From positions 682,001-746,000 of the forward strand of contig NZ_FOZL01000002.1 in the NCBI RefSeq assembly GCF_900114625.1: a DNA stretch of 64,000 nucleotides. The letters are read 5' to 3'. Position numbers and translations under genes: made by a program. The notes beneath the pieces were generated by a model, which ran no database searches, had not been told where the DNA came from, and worked only from the letters and a program-made list of their open reading frames with translations. Positions 1 to 8,514 of this stretch are shown piece by piece (positions within the stretch are counted from its first letter, which is position 1; the number at the start of each line of letters is the position of its first letter). The stretch comes from Granulicella pectinivorans (GTDB lineage: Bacteria > Acidobacteriota > Terriglobia > Terriglobales > Acidobacteriaceae).

Positions 1-855
1 GTTCGCCCCCAGAGCCGCCGGAAAGCTCATCGCATCCAGCTTCCGCTCGCCCTTCGACACCCGGGCAATCTCCCCTTCGATCGTCTCCGTCGCGCTTCCC
101 GTCGCGTCCGAGCGGGCCGTCACCCGCACATGCCGGCTGAAGCTCTCCCTCAACCCCGCATCCATCACCACCACGATCCGCTCCACCGGAACCCGTGCCG
201 GCAGCCGGAACACCGCCACCGAGTCCGTCCCACGCTTCGTGAGCGCAACGCTCTTCGCCACCGTCGTATAGACCGTCTGCGCCTCGCGGCTTGGCGGAAT
301 CTCCGCGCCCAGCACCGAAGGCATCGCCCCCGCCGTCGTCAGCACCACATGCAGATATCGAAACTGGCTCTCCGCCAGCGAGATCGTCGTCTGCCGCGAT
401 AGCCGCTCCGCCGTCATATCGAAGAGCGTGTACGACCCCAGCTCCCGACCCTCCGTATCCGGCGTATTCGCCCCCCAAACCTTCGCCGCAACGGTATAGT
501 CCTTCCCGCCCAGCTCCAGCCGCACCTCGGTATAAGGACGATCCGGCATCTCCAGGTCGAAGGCCACCCCTCCCTCCACCCGCCGCAAATGCAACACCGT
601 CGCGCGATCATCCTCCTCCTGCGCCGCCTGGCTCAGCGTGATGGCATAAGGAATCTCGCGCCCCGCGGCAAACAGCCTCAGGTCGCGCAGCGAGGGCGCG
701 GCATGCGAAAAGATGGCGGGATCGATGACCGCGCAGGCCTGTCCGCTGGCCTGTCCACTGCTTTGGACCAGCACCGGACGCTCATGACGCAGCGATTCCG
801 GAACCGTCGGGTCGCTCATCGTCTGCCACAGAAGAAGCGACAGCAGAAGCATCAT
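1..855 (-). CDS. DUF3999 family protein, N-terminal part (runs off window edge)
   Basis: The 285 codons visible from ATG at 855 read without a stop to the window edge, so the C-terminal part lies outside. The product starts with a short hydrophobic stretch (MMLLLSLLLW) that looks like a signal peptide. It continues with the pattern I associate with DUF3999 proteins of acidobacteria and proteobacteria: a segment like LRDLRLFAAGREIPYAI at about residues 56-72, then beta-rich sequence. Family members are predicted exported proteins of unknown function, usually with a C-terminal membrane anchor. A GGGAGA sequence lies upstream of the start. The gene is divergent from the response regulator at 883, with under 30 bp between the two starts if that regulator begins at its first ATG. 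The function is unknown and the family call is from pattern recognition only. Confidence 0.7.
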   Translation of the reverse strand, partial: MMLLLSLLLWQTMSDPTVPESLRHERPVLVQSSGQASGQACAVIDPAIFSHAAPSLRDLRLFAAGREIPYAITLSQAAQEEDDRATVLHLRRVEGGVAFDLEMPDRPYTEVRLELGGKDYTVAAKVWGANTPDTEGRELGSYTLFDMTAERLSRQTTISLAESQFRYLHVVLTTAGAMPSVLGAEIPPSREAQTVYTTVAKSVALTKRGTDSVAVFRLPARVPVERIVVVMDAGLRESFSRHVRVTARSDATGSATETIEGEIARVSKGERKLDAMSFPAALGAN

Positions 856-882
856 CCCGTCGTCTCCCGGCACACAACCATC

Positions 883-1620
883 ATGGGCAATACTCTATCG
901 TCTTTACACCCTGATAGTCTGGGGCCTGTGCAACGCATCCTGGTCATCGACGACGACGAACTGAGCCGCGAGATCCTCATCATGCTGCTCGACTCCGACG
1001 GCTACGCCACCACGGCCGCCGCCTCGGGCGACGAGGCACTGGCGGATCTCGTCCCAACAGACATCATCCTCACCGACATGCAGATGCCCGGCCTCTGCGG
1101 AGACCCGCTCGGTGAGCGCCTGCGCGTCGTCTACGGCCCCCACGTCCGGCTGATCGCCATGAGCGGCAGCGAAGTACCGCCCCACAAACGCGCCCACTAC
1201 GACGGCTTCCTCTTGAAGCCCTTCTCCGTCGCCGACCTCGAAGCCCTGCTCGCCCATAAGTGCGCCGCCGCGCAACACACCGAAACCGTGGCCCTCGACA
1301 AAACCACCTACGCCAGCCTCCGCACCGCCATGACGCACCGGCAGGTTATCGAGATGTTCGACTTCTGTCTCGCCGACGCCCAGAAGCGTCTGTCCCGCAT
1401 GGCCGAGGCGGTCGCAACCAGCGACGACGCGCTCTACCGGCGCGAGGCCCACACCATCAAGGGAGGATGCGGCATGCTCGGCGCGCTCGAACTGCGAGAG
1501 CTTGCAGGGAAGATGGAAACCCAGGGCCTGGCGGGGGATGGTAGCGAAATCGACAACATCCGCAGCCGATTCACCGATGCGACTGTCCGGCTTCGGCGTA
1601 TCCTTGAAACTACTATCTGA
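883..1620 (+). CDS. Response regulator with receiver and HPt domains
   Basis: 245 aa. Residues about 18-125 form a CheY-like receiver domain: acidic pocket DDD at 23-25, phospho-acceptor Asp65 in ILTDMQMPG, and conserved Lys112 in LLKPF. The C-terminal part is a histidine phosphotransfer domain with the phosphorylatable His190 in AHTIKGGCG. There is no DNA-binding or output domain, so it is likely a phosphorelay intermediate that takes phosphate on Asp and passes it via His, presumably to a downstream regulator such as the NarL-type protein 13 bp away. That partnership is inferred from position. No histidine kinase is in the window. The start is uncertain: ATG at 883 has no clear ribosome site and lies very close to the divergent DUF3999 gene. 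GTG at 928, just before the receiver domain, is an alternative. Confidence 0.85.
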   Translation: MGNTLSSLHPDSLGPVQRILVIDDDELSREILIMLLDSDGYATTAAASGDEALADLVPTDIILTDMQMPGLCGDPLGERLRVVYGPHVRLIAMSGSEVPPHKRAHYDGFLLKPFSVADLEALLAHKCAAAQHTETVALDKTTYASLRTAMTHRQVIEMFDFCLADAQKRLSRMAEAVATSDDALYRREAHTIKGGCGMLGALELRELAGKMETQGLAGDGSEIDNIRSRFTDATVRLRRILETTI

Positions 1621-1633
1621 AGCTAGGAGCCGC

Positions 1634-2347
1634 ATGGCAACGAAGCAGGTCGCGAAGAGAGCAGAGCCGCCGATCCACTCCGCCCCAACGATCCGCATCG
1701 TCGTGGCGGATGACCACCCCGTCGTTCGGTTCGGCGTCAAGAACATGCTCATGAACGAGGCGGGGTTCGAGGTCGTCGGCGAGGCCGAGGACGGCGACGT
1801 CGCCATCACCCAGGTTCTCGAGCTCGAACCCGACATCCTTCTGCTCGATCTGCAGATGCCCCGGCTCCCCGGCCTCGAGGCCATGCGCGCCATCATGAGC
1901 CGCAGCCCCCGCGTCAAGATCATCCTGCTGACCAGCACCATCTCCACCCAGCAGATCATCGAGGCACTCCAGATCGGCGCACGCGGCATCGTCCTGAAAG
2001 ACTCGGTCGCCGGAGACCTCTCGCAATCCCTCCGCGCTGTCCTCAGCGGCGACTACTGGATTGGCGGCGAGCGCGTCGTGAACCTCCTCAAGGCTCTCCA
2101 CGAGCTGATGCAGAAGGCCGCCGCGGTCCCCGAAAAGAAGACCTACGGCCTCACCCCGCGCGAACTCGAAGTCGTCACCTGCATCGTCGAGGGCTGCTCG
2201 AACAAGGACATCGCGAAGCAATACACGATCTCGGAAGAGACGGTAAAGCGCCACCTGTCGAACATCTTCGACAAGACCGGCGTCTCCACGCGTCTCGAAC
2301 TCGCCCTCTTCGCCATTAGCCACAAGCTGGTCGATCCCAACGCGTAG
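1634..2347 (+). CDS. NarL/FixJ-type response regulator
   Basis: 237 aa. N-terminal receiver domain (about 20-140) with DD at 26-27, phospho-acceptor Asp72 in LLLDLQMP, and a conserved Lys in LKDS. The C-terminal LuxR-type helix-turn-helix (about 165-230) shows LTPRELEVV and SEETVKRHLSNIF. This is the usual architecture of a DNA-binding two-component regulator. The start ATG is preceded by AGGAGC at 1625-1630, which favours it over upstream in-frame codons that overlap the preceding gene. It lies 13 bp after the REC-HPt gene and is probably co-transcribed with it, which suggests a phosphorelay pair. The cognate kinase and the target genes cannot be seen here. Confidence 0.9.
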   Translation: MATKQVAKRAEPPIHSAPTIRIVVADDHPVVRFGVKNMLMNEAGFEVVGEAEDGDVAITQVLELEPDILLLDLQMPRLPGLEAMRAIMSRSPRVKIILLTSTISTQQIIEALQIGARGIVLKDSVAGDLSQSLRAVLSGDYWIGGERVVNLLKALHELMQKAAAVPEKKTYGLTPRELEVVTCIVEGCSNKDIAKQYTISEETVKRHLSNIFDKTGVSTRLELALFAISHKLVDPNA

Positions 2348-2480
2348 TCCCCTACCGAGCAGCGCGCGGCCCGCACGACTCGATCCCGCCACGGCAGGTA
2401 TACAAAGTCACGAAGACCCTGCCGCAGGCCTCGTGACAGCCCCGCGCACACCGGGCCCGTCCGGCAGGACACACGGCTTG

Positions 2481-2486
2481 TAGAAT
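2481..2486 (+). promoter_or_regulatory. Candidate -10 box (TAGAAT) for a leaderless ypdA mRNA
   Basis: TAGAAT, preceded by TTG, ends 6 nt before the ypdA ATG, and no Shine-Dalgarno sequence lies between. With usual spacing, transcription would begin at or next to the start codon. No good -35 is visible. Confidence 0.4.
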
Positions 2487-2492
2487 CGAACC

Positions 2493-3476
2493 ATGATCTT
2501 TGACGTGCTAGTCATCGGAGCCGGCCCCACCGGCATGGCCTGTGCCATTGAGGCGCAGCGCGCCGGCTTGAAGGCGGTGCTGGTCGACAAGGGCTGCCTC
2601 TGCAACTCGCTCTTCCACTACCCCGCGCACATGACCTTCTTCACCACGCCGGAGCTCCTCGAGATCGGCGACATGCCCTTCTCCAGCCCCAACCAGAAGC
2701 CCACCCGCTCCGAGGCCCTCGAGTACTACCGCAAGGTGGCCGAACACTACTCCCTCGACGTGCGCCCCTACCAGACCGTAGAAAACGTCACCGGCAGCGA
2801 CGGAGCCTTCGTCGTTCATACGAAAGACCGCTTCGGCCGCCTCATCGAGCACCACGCCCGCAAGCTCGTCGTCGCCACCGGATACTACGACCTGCCCAAC
2901 TACCTCGGCATCCCCGGCGAAGACCTCAACAAGGTGCATCATTACTACAACGAGCCGCACCCGTTCTACGGGCTGGAGGTGCTGGTCATCGGCGGGAAGA
3001 ACTCCGCCGCCATCGCCGCGCTCGACCTATGGCGTCACGGAGCGAAGGTGACCCTCGTCCATCGCGGCGCGGAGATGCACCGGCATGTGAAGTACTGGAT
3101 CCTGCCCGACTTCAACAATCGCGTGAAGAACGGCGAGATCGCCGCCTACTTCCACTCCAACGTCACCTCGATCACCGAGGAGTCCGTGACGCTCTCCACC
3201 CCCGAAGGCGAAAAGACCATCCCCAACGACTTCGTCTTCGCCCTCACCGGCTATCATCCGGACTTCTCGTTCCTCGAGGGCCTCGGCGTCAAGCTCGACG
3301 AGGCGAACGACCGCTGCCCCGTGTGCAATCCCGCCACGCTCGAGAGCAACGTACCCGGAATCTATCTGGCGGGGGTCATCGTCGCGGGCGAACGCACCAA
3401 CGAGATCTTCATCGAGAACGGCCGCTTCCACGGCAAACAAATCGCCGGTGACCTCGCCGCCAAGCTCTCCCCATAA
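2493..3476 (+). CDS. ypdA: YpdA-family FAD/NADPH disulfide reductase
   Basis: 327 aa, the normal length for YpdA (putative bacillithiol disulfide reductase). The FAD-binding motif GAGPTG is at residues 8-13, and a second nucleotide-binding motif GGKNSA lies near residue 170. The family-typical segment CLCNSLFHYPAHMTFFTTPE follows the first domain, and the C-terminus has the AGVIVAG...IFIENGRFHG region that closes the FAD site. Known members are flavoproteins that reduce oxidised bacillithiol with NADPH. Whether this organism makes bacillithiol cannot be seen here. The gene stands alone, with its own hairpin terminator after the stop and a -10-like box immediately before the start. Confidence 0.9.
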   Translation: MIFDVLVIGAGPTGMACAIEAQRAGLKAVLVDKGCLCNSLFHYPAHMTFFTTPELLEIGDMPFSSPNQKPTRSEALEYYRKVAEHYSLDVRPYQTVENVTGSDGAFVVHTKDRFGRLIEHHARKLVVATGYYDLPNYLGIPGEDLNKVHHYYNEPHPFYGLEVLVIGGKNSAAIAALDLWRHGAKVTLVHRGAEMHRHVKYWILPDFNNRVKNGEIAAYFHSNVTSITEESVTLSTPEGEKTIPNDFVFALTGYHPDFSFLEGLGVKLDEANDRCPVCNPATLESNVPGIYLAGVIVAGERTNEIFIENGRFHGKQIAGDLAAKLSP

Positions 3477-3486
3477 CCATCAAATC

Positions 3487-3522
3487 GGGTGCCCCAGGTC
3501 TCGCATCTGAGGCCTGGGTTTT
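3487..3522 (+). repeat. GGGTGCCCCA-type hairpin element, likely terminator of ypdA
   Basis: GGGTGCCCCAGG, a loop, then CCTGGGTTTT. The arms CCCAGGTCTC and GAGGCCTGGG pair over about 10 bp with one G-U pair, followed by TTTT. It starts 10 bp after the ypdA stop. A related element occurs at 39704-39740 and a degenerate one at 12281-12310, each just downstream of a plus-strand gene. Confidence 0.6.
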
Positions 3523-3556
3523 GCGCCTCAAAACCATCCGCCGCGACAGATATTCC

Positions 3557-4402
3557 CTACCCGATCACCCGCCGCAAAAACCCGCGAATCCCCAGATACG
3601 TCAGCAGAACCAGAAAGAAGAGCAGCATCCCGATGATGATGGCCGGATGCATATGCGGTGTGGCCGTCAGCGCGGCCCGCAATCCTTCACTCATATAGAC
3701 GATGGGATTGATCAACACCCCGAACTGCAACGCCGGAATCGGCTTCAACGCAGCCCACGGATAGTACACGCAACCCAGAAACGTAATCGGAATCACGACC
3801 ACGCCGAAGATCAACCCGATCTGCTGCGGCTTGACGCTCGTCCCGATCACAAGCCCAAGCGCACCGGCCACCAGCGAAGCCAAACACACCACCAGGATCA
3901 GAAACGGCCAGCTCGCAATATGCGTCGAGGGCCGTGTCGCCGGCACATACGTCGCCAGCGGAAACACAATGGCTGCCGCGATCACCGACTGCACCGCCGA
4001 GAAACAGATCTTCTCCATCGCCACCGCCGCCACCGGCAGCGGACACATCACACGGTCGTCGATCTCCCGGGTAATTCCGAACTCCTGCGCCAGCGGCAGA
4101 GCCACCGCCGCAATGCCCGAGAACATGATCGCCACGGCCATCAACCCCGGCAGAAGCACCGTTGGAAAGTCGCGTCCGGCCATCGCCGCCGTCGGATTCA
4201 TCGACGCGCCGCCCGTCATGTGCGGCATCACGTACGTGAACACGAACAGGAAAAGCAGCGGGTTCATGCACACACGGATGACGAACGGAAACAGCTCACG
4301 CCGCAGCACATAGGCATCGCGCAGAAAGAGCCCAATGAAGGCGCGCGCGTACTGCGTGGTGTTCGAGGCAGGAGCGCGGGAGGGAAGCGTCGCAGTCGTC
4401 AT
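3557..4402 (-). CDS. ABC-2 type transporter permease
   Basis: 281 aa with about six hydrophobic segments and the ABC-2 signature region near the C-terminus (YYPWAALKPIPALQF...LINPIVYMSEGLRA). This is typical of DrrB/NodJ-like exporter permeases for drugs, polysaccharides or lipids. The real start is ATG at 4402; the frame stays open further upstream but that part overlaps the divergent receptor gene. A TACCAT box lies about 8 nt before the start. The matching ATPase is probably the product of 6259-7200 on the same strand, yet the TonB receptor gene lies between them on the opposite strand, so the two halves cannot be a simple two-gene operon. The substrate is unknown. Confidence 0.85.
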   Translation of the reverse strand: MTTATLPSRAPASNTTQYARAFIGLFLRDAYVLRRELFPFVIRVCMNPLLFLFVFTYVMPHMTGGASMNPTAAMAGRDFPTVLLPGLMAVAIMFSGIAAVALPLAQEFGITREIDDRVMCPLPVAAVAMEKICFSAVQSVIAAAIVFPLATYVPATRPSTHIASWPFLILVVCLASLVAGALGLVIGTSVKPQQIGLIFGVVVIPITFLGCVYYPWAALKPIPALQFGVLINPIVYMSEGLRAALTATPHMHPAIIIGMLLFFLVLLTYLGIRGFLRRVIG

Positions 4403-4432
4403 ACACCACCATGGTAGCGCACCCCAAGACGT

Positions 4433-4438
4433 TACACT
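4433..4438 (+). promoter_or_regulatory. Candidate -10 box (TACACT) before the TonB receptor
   Basis: TACACT ends 6 nt before the ATG at 4445, and no ribosome-binding site is seen. This is consistent with a leaderless transcript. The 42-bp gap to the divergent permease must hold both promoters. Confidence 0.35.
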
Positions 4439-4444
4439 GGACCG

Positions 4445-6238
4445 ATGCGCCTCAAGGCAATCGTACTTCTCCTCCCTGCGCTCTACGCGCACGCGCAGCA
4501 GAACGCTCCGGCAAAGACCTCCACCCAGGAGACCGTCACCGTCGTCGGCCAGGCCGAGCCCGTCATCGCCGGACAGTCCTCCCGCTCCGTCACGAGCATC
4601 GACCTCGAGGCCACCCCCAACCTCGTGCCCTCCCTCGCCGACGCCCTCCGCACCGACTCCTCCGTCGACATCCAGATGCGCGGCCCCATGGGCGTCCAGT
4701 CCGACCTCTCCGTCCGCGGCAGCACCTTCGAGCAGACTCTCGTCACCGTCAACGGCCTCCGCATGAACGACGCCGAAACCTCGCACTTCACCCTCGACAT
4801 CCCCATCCCCCTCAACGCCCTCGGCACCCTCGACATCCTGCACGGCGCGGGCTCCACCCTCTACGGCTCCGACGCCATCGCCGGCACCGTCGACATCCGT
4901 ACCATCCGCCCCACGCAAAGCTCCCTGCGCGCCACCGCCGCCTACGGCAGCTACGGCATCAACCAGCAAAGCTTCGTCGCCTCCGGAGTCCGCGCCCGCG
5001 CCACCGAGGTCCTCAGCGCCGCCCGCGACTTCTCCACCGGCTTCATCCCCGACCGCGACTACCGCAGCGAAAGCGTCGCCAGCGAGACCGGCCTGACCTC
5101 CGCCCTTGGCCAGAGCGACCTCCTCCTCGCCGTCAGCGACCGCGCCTTCGGAGCCAACCAGTTCTACGGCGCCTACCCCTCCTACGAGCGCACCAAGGGA
5201 TGGTTCGCCGGCCTCACCCAGTCCTTCACCGAAAAGACCTCCGTCGCCGTAGCCTACCGCCGCCACACCGACGAGTTCGTCCTCTTCCGCTCCAACCCGG
5301 CCCTCTACGAGAACAACCACATCGACGAGAGCTGGCAGGCCGTCCTTCGCCGCAAGGACACCATCGGCCAGCACACCACCGTCCTCTACGGCCTCGACAA
5401 CAACCTCGACCAGATCAACTCCAACAGCCTCGGTCAGCACGGACGCAACCGCAGCGCGGGCTACGCCGACCTCGACCTCCGCAGCCGCCGCGCCACCTTC
5501 TCCGCGGGCCTTCGCGAAGAGGTCATCGGCGGCTACGGCGTAGTCAGCTCCCCCGGCTTCAGCGGAGCCTTCTCCATCACGCCGGCCCTCCGCGCCAGCG
5601 CCTCCGCAGGCTACGGCTTCCGCCTGCCCACCTACGTCGACAAGTACTACAACGACCCCACCACCATCGCCAATCCCAACCTGAAACCCGAAAGCGCATG
5701 GAGCTACGACGGCGGCCTTACCTGGTTTGCCCGCCCGTCACTCACCCTCACCGCCACCGGCTTCACCTCCCGCCAGTCGAACGCCATCGACTACGTCCGC
5801 TCCGGCGCAACAGGCCCCTACCAGGCCCAGAACCTCACCAGCGTCGACCTCACCGGAGCCGAGATCTCCCTGCAAACCCAGATCACCCACACCCAGCGCC
5901 TGCGCCTCTCCTACACCGGCATCACTGGAGCCCAAAGCGCCCTCGCCGGCCTGCAGTCGCGCTATCTCTTCAACTACCCCACCCACAACGCCAACGCCGA
6001 GTGGATCGCCTCCCTGAGGCAGGTGGACCTCCGCATGCGCGTAGCCGCCGCCCAGCGCTACCAGCGCACCGCTTACGCCACGCTGGACCTCTCCGCCGCC
6101 CGCTCCACCGGCCGCGTCCGGCCCTACCTGCAAATGACCAACCTCACCAACACCGGCTACCAGGAGATCAGCGGCATCCGCATGCAGGGCCGAGCCTTCG
6201 TCGGCGGCCTGCAATTCGTCCTCAGCCAAAAGAACTAG
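4445..6238 (+). CDS. TonB-dependent outer membrane receptor
   Basis: 597 aa. A short signal peptide ends near AHAQ (residue 18). It is followed by a TonB-box-like stretch (ETVTVVGQ) and a plug domain at about 45-155 with the hallmark segments SVRGSTFEQTLVTVNGLRM and ILHGAGSTLYGSDAIAGTVDI. The remainder is a beta-barrel rich in aromatic and Tyr/Asn-containing strands ending in FVLSQKN. Size and plug sequence resemble BtuB/colicin I receptor-like proteins, which import vitamin B12, siderophores or other ligands with energy from TonB. No TonB/ExbBD and no substrate-specific neighbour is present, and I see no room for a cobalamin riboswitch before the start. It lies between the two halves of an ABC exporter on the opposite strand. 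The substrate is unknown. Confidence 0.9.
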   Translation: MRLKAIVLLLPALYAHAQQNAPAKTSTQETVTVVGQAEPVIAGQSSRSVTSIDLEATPNLVPSLADALRTDSSVDIQMRGPMGVQSDLSVRGSTFEQTLVTVNGLRMNDAETSHFTLDIPIPLNALGTLDILHGAGSTLYGSDAIAGTVDIRTIRPTQSSLRATAAYGSYGINQQSFVASGVRARATEVLSAARDFSTGFIPDRDYRSESVASETGLTSALGQSDLLLAVSDRAFGANQFYGAYPSYERTKGWFAGLTQSFTEKTSVAVAYRRHTDEFVLFRSNPALYENNHIDESWQAVLRRKDTIGQHTTVLYGLDNNLDQINSNSLGQHGRNRSAGYADLDLRSRRATFSAGLREEVIGGYGVVSSPGFSGAFSITPALRASASAGYGFRLPTYVDKYYNDPTTIANPNLKPESAWSYDGGLTWFARPSLTLTATGFTSRQSNAIDYVRSGATGPYQAQNLTSVDLTGAEISLQTQITHTQRLRLSYTGITGAQSALAGLQSRYLFNYPTHNANAEWIASLRQVDLRMRVAAAQRYQRTAYATLDLSAARSTGRVRPYLQMTNLTNTGYQEISGIRMQGRAFVGGLQFVLSQKN

Positions 6239-6258
6239 ACCCTTGATCCCGTTCGCGG

Positions 6259-7200
6259 CTACTCCCGCAGATCCCGCCCCGTAAGCCGGATGAACACCGT
6301 CTCCAGGCTCGTCTCGGTGATCGAAAGATCCCGCAGCCCATAAGGGTTCGCAGCCTCCACCACCTCCGACAAGAGCCCATCCACATTGTGCGCCAGCACC
6401 CGTACGCCCTTCGGCGTCTGCTCGGCCGAAGCCACGCCGTTCAACCCCGAGAGCCGCGCCAGCAGAAGCGGCGTCTTCTCCCGGTCATGCAGATCCAGCT
6501 CATACAGCTTCTGCGCCCCCACCGAAGCCTTCAGCGCCGCGGGCGTGTCCTGCACCAGAATTCTGCCATGGTCGATGATCGCGACGCGGTCGCAGAGCTC
6601 ATCCGCCTCTTCCATGTAGTGCGTCGTCAGCACCACGGTAATGCCCTCTTCCCGCAGCCCACGCACCGCCTCCCACATTGCAATGCGGCTCTGCGGATCC
6701 AGACCTGCCGAGGGCTCATCGAGGAACAGCACCTTGGGCCGGTGTGCAATCGCCCGCGCAATCTGCACCCGCTGCGCCAGTCCACCCGAGAGCTGCTGCG
6801 GATACGCCCCGGCCCGCTCCGTCAGGTGAAACTGCGCCAGCAACTGCTGCGTCCGCGCCGTAGCATCGGCGCGCGAGAAGCCGAAGTAAAGACAGTGAAA
6901 ATGAATATTCTCGAAGATCGTGCAGGCGCGGTCCAGCGTGTTGTACTGCGGCACCACACCGATATGGCAGCGCGCCGCCGCGGCATGTGCCACCACGTCC
7001 ACGCCCGCGATCAACACCCGCCCCGCGCTCGGAAGCGCGCGCGTGGTGCAGATGCTGATGGTGGTCGTCTTGCCGGCGCCGTTCGGACCAAGCAGCCCAA
7101 ACAGCTCTCCAGCCCCGACGTTCAGGTCAATCCCGTCAACCGCAACCACCTTCTGTTTGCCCTCGTAGATCTTGCGGAGGCCCGTTATCTCAACAATCAC
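6259..7200 (-). CDS. ABC transporter ATP-binding protein (ABC-2 exporter type)
   Basis: 313 aa. Walker A GPNGAGKTTT at 38-47, Q-loop in VVPQYNTLD, signature QLSGGLAQRVQIARA, Walker B KVLFLDEPSAGLD and switch His in TTHYMEEA. The C-terminal about 90 residues form the extra domain usual in DrrA/CcmA-like ATPases. It should power an ABC-2 permease; the nearest is 3557-4402, beyond the TonB receptor gene. It lies 75 bp downstream of the RND adaptor gene on the same strand, so it may be read from the RND operon promoter. Combining an RND pump with an ABC-2 exporter in one transcription unit is plausible for envelope detoxification, but this is inference. Confidence 0.9.
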   Translation of the reverse strand: MIVEITGLRKIYEGKQKVVAVDGIDLNVGAGELFGLLGPNGAGKTTTISICTTRALPSAGRVLIAGVDVVAHAAAARCHIGVVPQYNTLDRACTIFENIHFHCLYFGFSRADATARTQQLLAQFHLTERAGAYPQQLSGGLAQRVQIARAIAHRPKVLFLDEPSAGLDPQSRIAMWEAVRGLREEGITVVLTTHYMEEADELCDRVAIIDHGRILVQDTPAALKASVGAQKLYELDLHDREKTPLLLARLSGLNGVASAEQTPKGVRVLAHNVDGLLSEVVEAANPYGLRDLSITETSLETVFIRLTGRDLRE

Positions 7201-7275
7201 GAGGTCTATTCCCTTCAGCGGCTACATCCCTGCCGCACGCTCGATTATAGGCAATTTTCCCGCTCCGTCGTGCCC

Positions 7276-8490
7276 CTACTGCGGCGCGCCTGTCTTCTGC
7301 ATCGACGGCTGCACCTTCGCACCTTCGGTAACCTCGTCGCCGGGGCTCAGCGCCACGACGTCGCCCGCCTTCAGACCCTTCAGCACCTCGGTCGCCGAAC
7401 CGATATCGCGCCCCAGCACCAGCGAACGGAAATGCGCGACGTTAGTCTCATCGATCACCACAGCCTGCGGCCCAGCCGAACGAATCACCAGCGCATTCGC
7501 CGGCAGCATCACCGGTGCGGTGCCCGTCGGAGGCAGATCGTACAGCACCGTCGCATACATCCCAGGCAGAATCCGCCCATCGTTCTTCAGATCCACCTCC
7601 ACCAACAACGTACGCGTCGAAGGATCGAGGCTCGAACTCGTCCGCGTAATCGTCCCGGGAAATGTCGTGCCCGGAATCTCGCGAATCGAAACCTGCGCCG
7701 CCTGCCCCTGGTGCAGCCCCACGGACGCCGTCTGCGGAACATTCGCGAACACCCGCACCGTATCCGACTGTGCAATCGTAAACATCTGCTGCACGGAGTT
7801 CTGGCTGCCCGTCGAGATCAGCGATCCGCGATCGATCGAACGCGTCAGCACCACGCCGTTGAACGGTGCGGTCACACGCGAAAACGAAGCCTGCTGCTCC
7901 AGCGAAACGACGTTCGCCTCCGCCGCCGCGATGTTGGCCTTATCCGCGGCAATCAGAGCCTGATCGGCAGACGACTGCGCCCTCTTCTGGTCCGTATCCT
8001 GCTGCGAAACGACGCCCTGCTTCTGCAGCGACTGCCACCTCTGGTTGGTCACGGTAGAAAGCTCCGCGTTCGCCTGCGCCTGCAGCAACTGCGCCTTCGC
8101 CTGGGCCAGCGTCGCCTTCGCCTGCAGCAGGCTCTGCGCGGTCTGCGGGTCTTCAATCTCCGCCAGCAACTGCCCCTTGCGAACATGGTCGCCGATGTCC
8201 ACATACCGCGCCTTGATGTAGCCCGACGTACGCGCAAAGATCGTCGTCTGCTCAAACGCCTGGATCGACGCGGGCAGCTCAATCTTCGAGTTCCGATCCC
8301 CCGTTTCCAGCTTCGTCGCCAACACCACCGGCGGACCGGAGGCCACAACCGCCTCCGCCTTCAGGTCGTCGCGATGACGCAGCTTCGGCAGCAGCGCCAC
8401 CACGCCCACAACGATCAACAAAAGAAAGAACGCCACGGCGGCGGCATACGGGGAACGGCTTGGTCGAGACTCCAGTGCGGCTTGCGTCAT
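7276..8490 (-). CDS. RND efflux periplasmic adaptor subunit (HlyD/AcrA family)
   Basis: 404 aa. One N-terminal membrane anchor at about residues 14-34 (AAAVAFFLLLIVVGVVALL), then a lipoyl/barrel-sandwich hybrid (SGYIKARYVDIGDHVRKGQ). A long Ala/Gln-rich coiled coil (about 120-215) follows, with the return lipoyl half (FSRVTAPFNGVVLTR) and a beta-barrel domain. This is the membrane fusion protein that links an inner-membrane RND permease to an outer-membrane TolC-like channel. It follows the permease gene by 24 bp, so the two form an operon. No TolC homologue is adjacent, so the outer-membrane partner must be encoded elsewhere. Confidence 0.93.
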   Translation of the reverse strand: MTQAALESRPSRSPYAAAVAFFLLLIVVGVVALLPKLRHRDDLKAEAVVASGPPVVLATKLETGDRNSKIELPASIQAFEQTTIFARTSGYIKARYVDIGDHVRKGQLLAEIEDPQTAQSLLQAKATLAQAKAQLLQAQANAELSTVTNQRWQSLQKQGVVSQQDTDQKRAQSSADQALIAADKANIAAAEANVVSLEQQASFSRVTAPFNGVVLTRSIDRGSLISTGSQNSVQQMFTIAQSDTVRVFANVPQTASVGLHQGQAAQVSIREIPGTTFPGTITRTSSSLDPSTRTLLVEVDLKNDGRILPGMYATVLYDLPPTGTAPVMLPANALVIRSAGPQAVVIDETNVAHFRSLVLGRDIGSATEVLKGLKAGDVVALSPGDEVTEGAKVQPSMQKTGAPQ

Positions 8491-8514
8491 AAGGCTTTCA
8501 CGTCCATGGCTGCT

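Noticed and set aside
904..1989. 361-codon minus-strand frame opposite the response regulators
   Set aside because: No recognisable motif, Gly/Val-rich shadow of two clear response regulator genes.
4403..4444. Cobalamin riboswitch before the BtuB-like receptor
   Set aside because: Only 42 bp between divergent genes; no room for such an RNA and a -10 box lies just before the start.
4411..6246. 611-codon frame overlapping the TonB receptor on the same strand
   Set aside because: Arg/Pro/His-rich, in another frame of a well-defined receptor.
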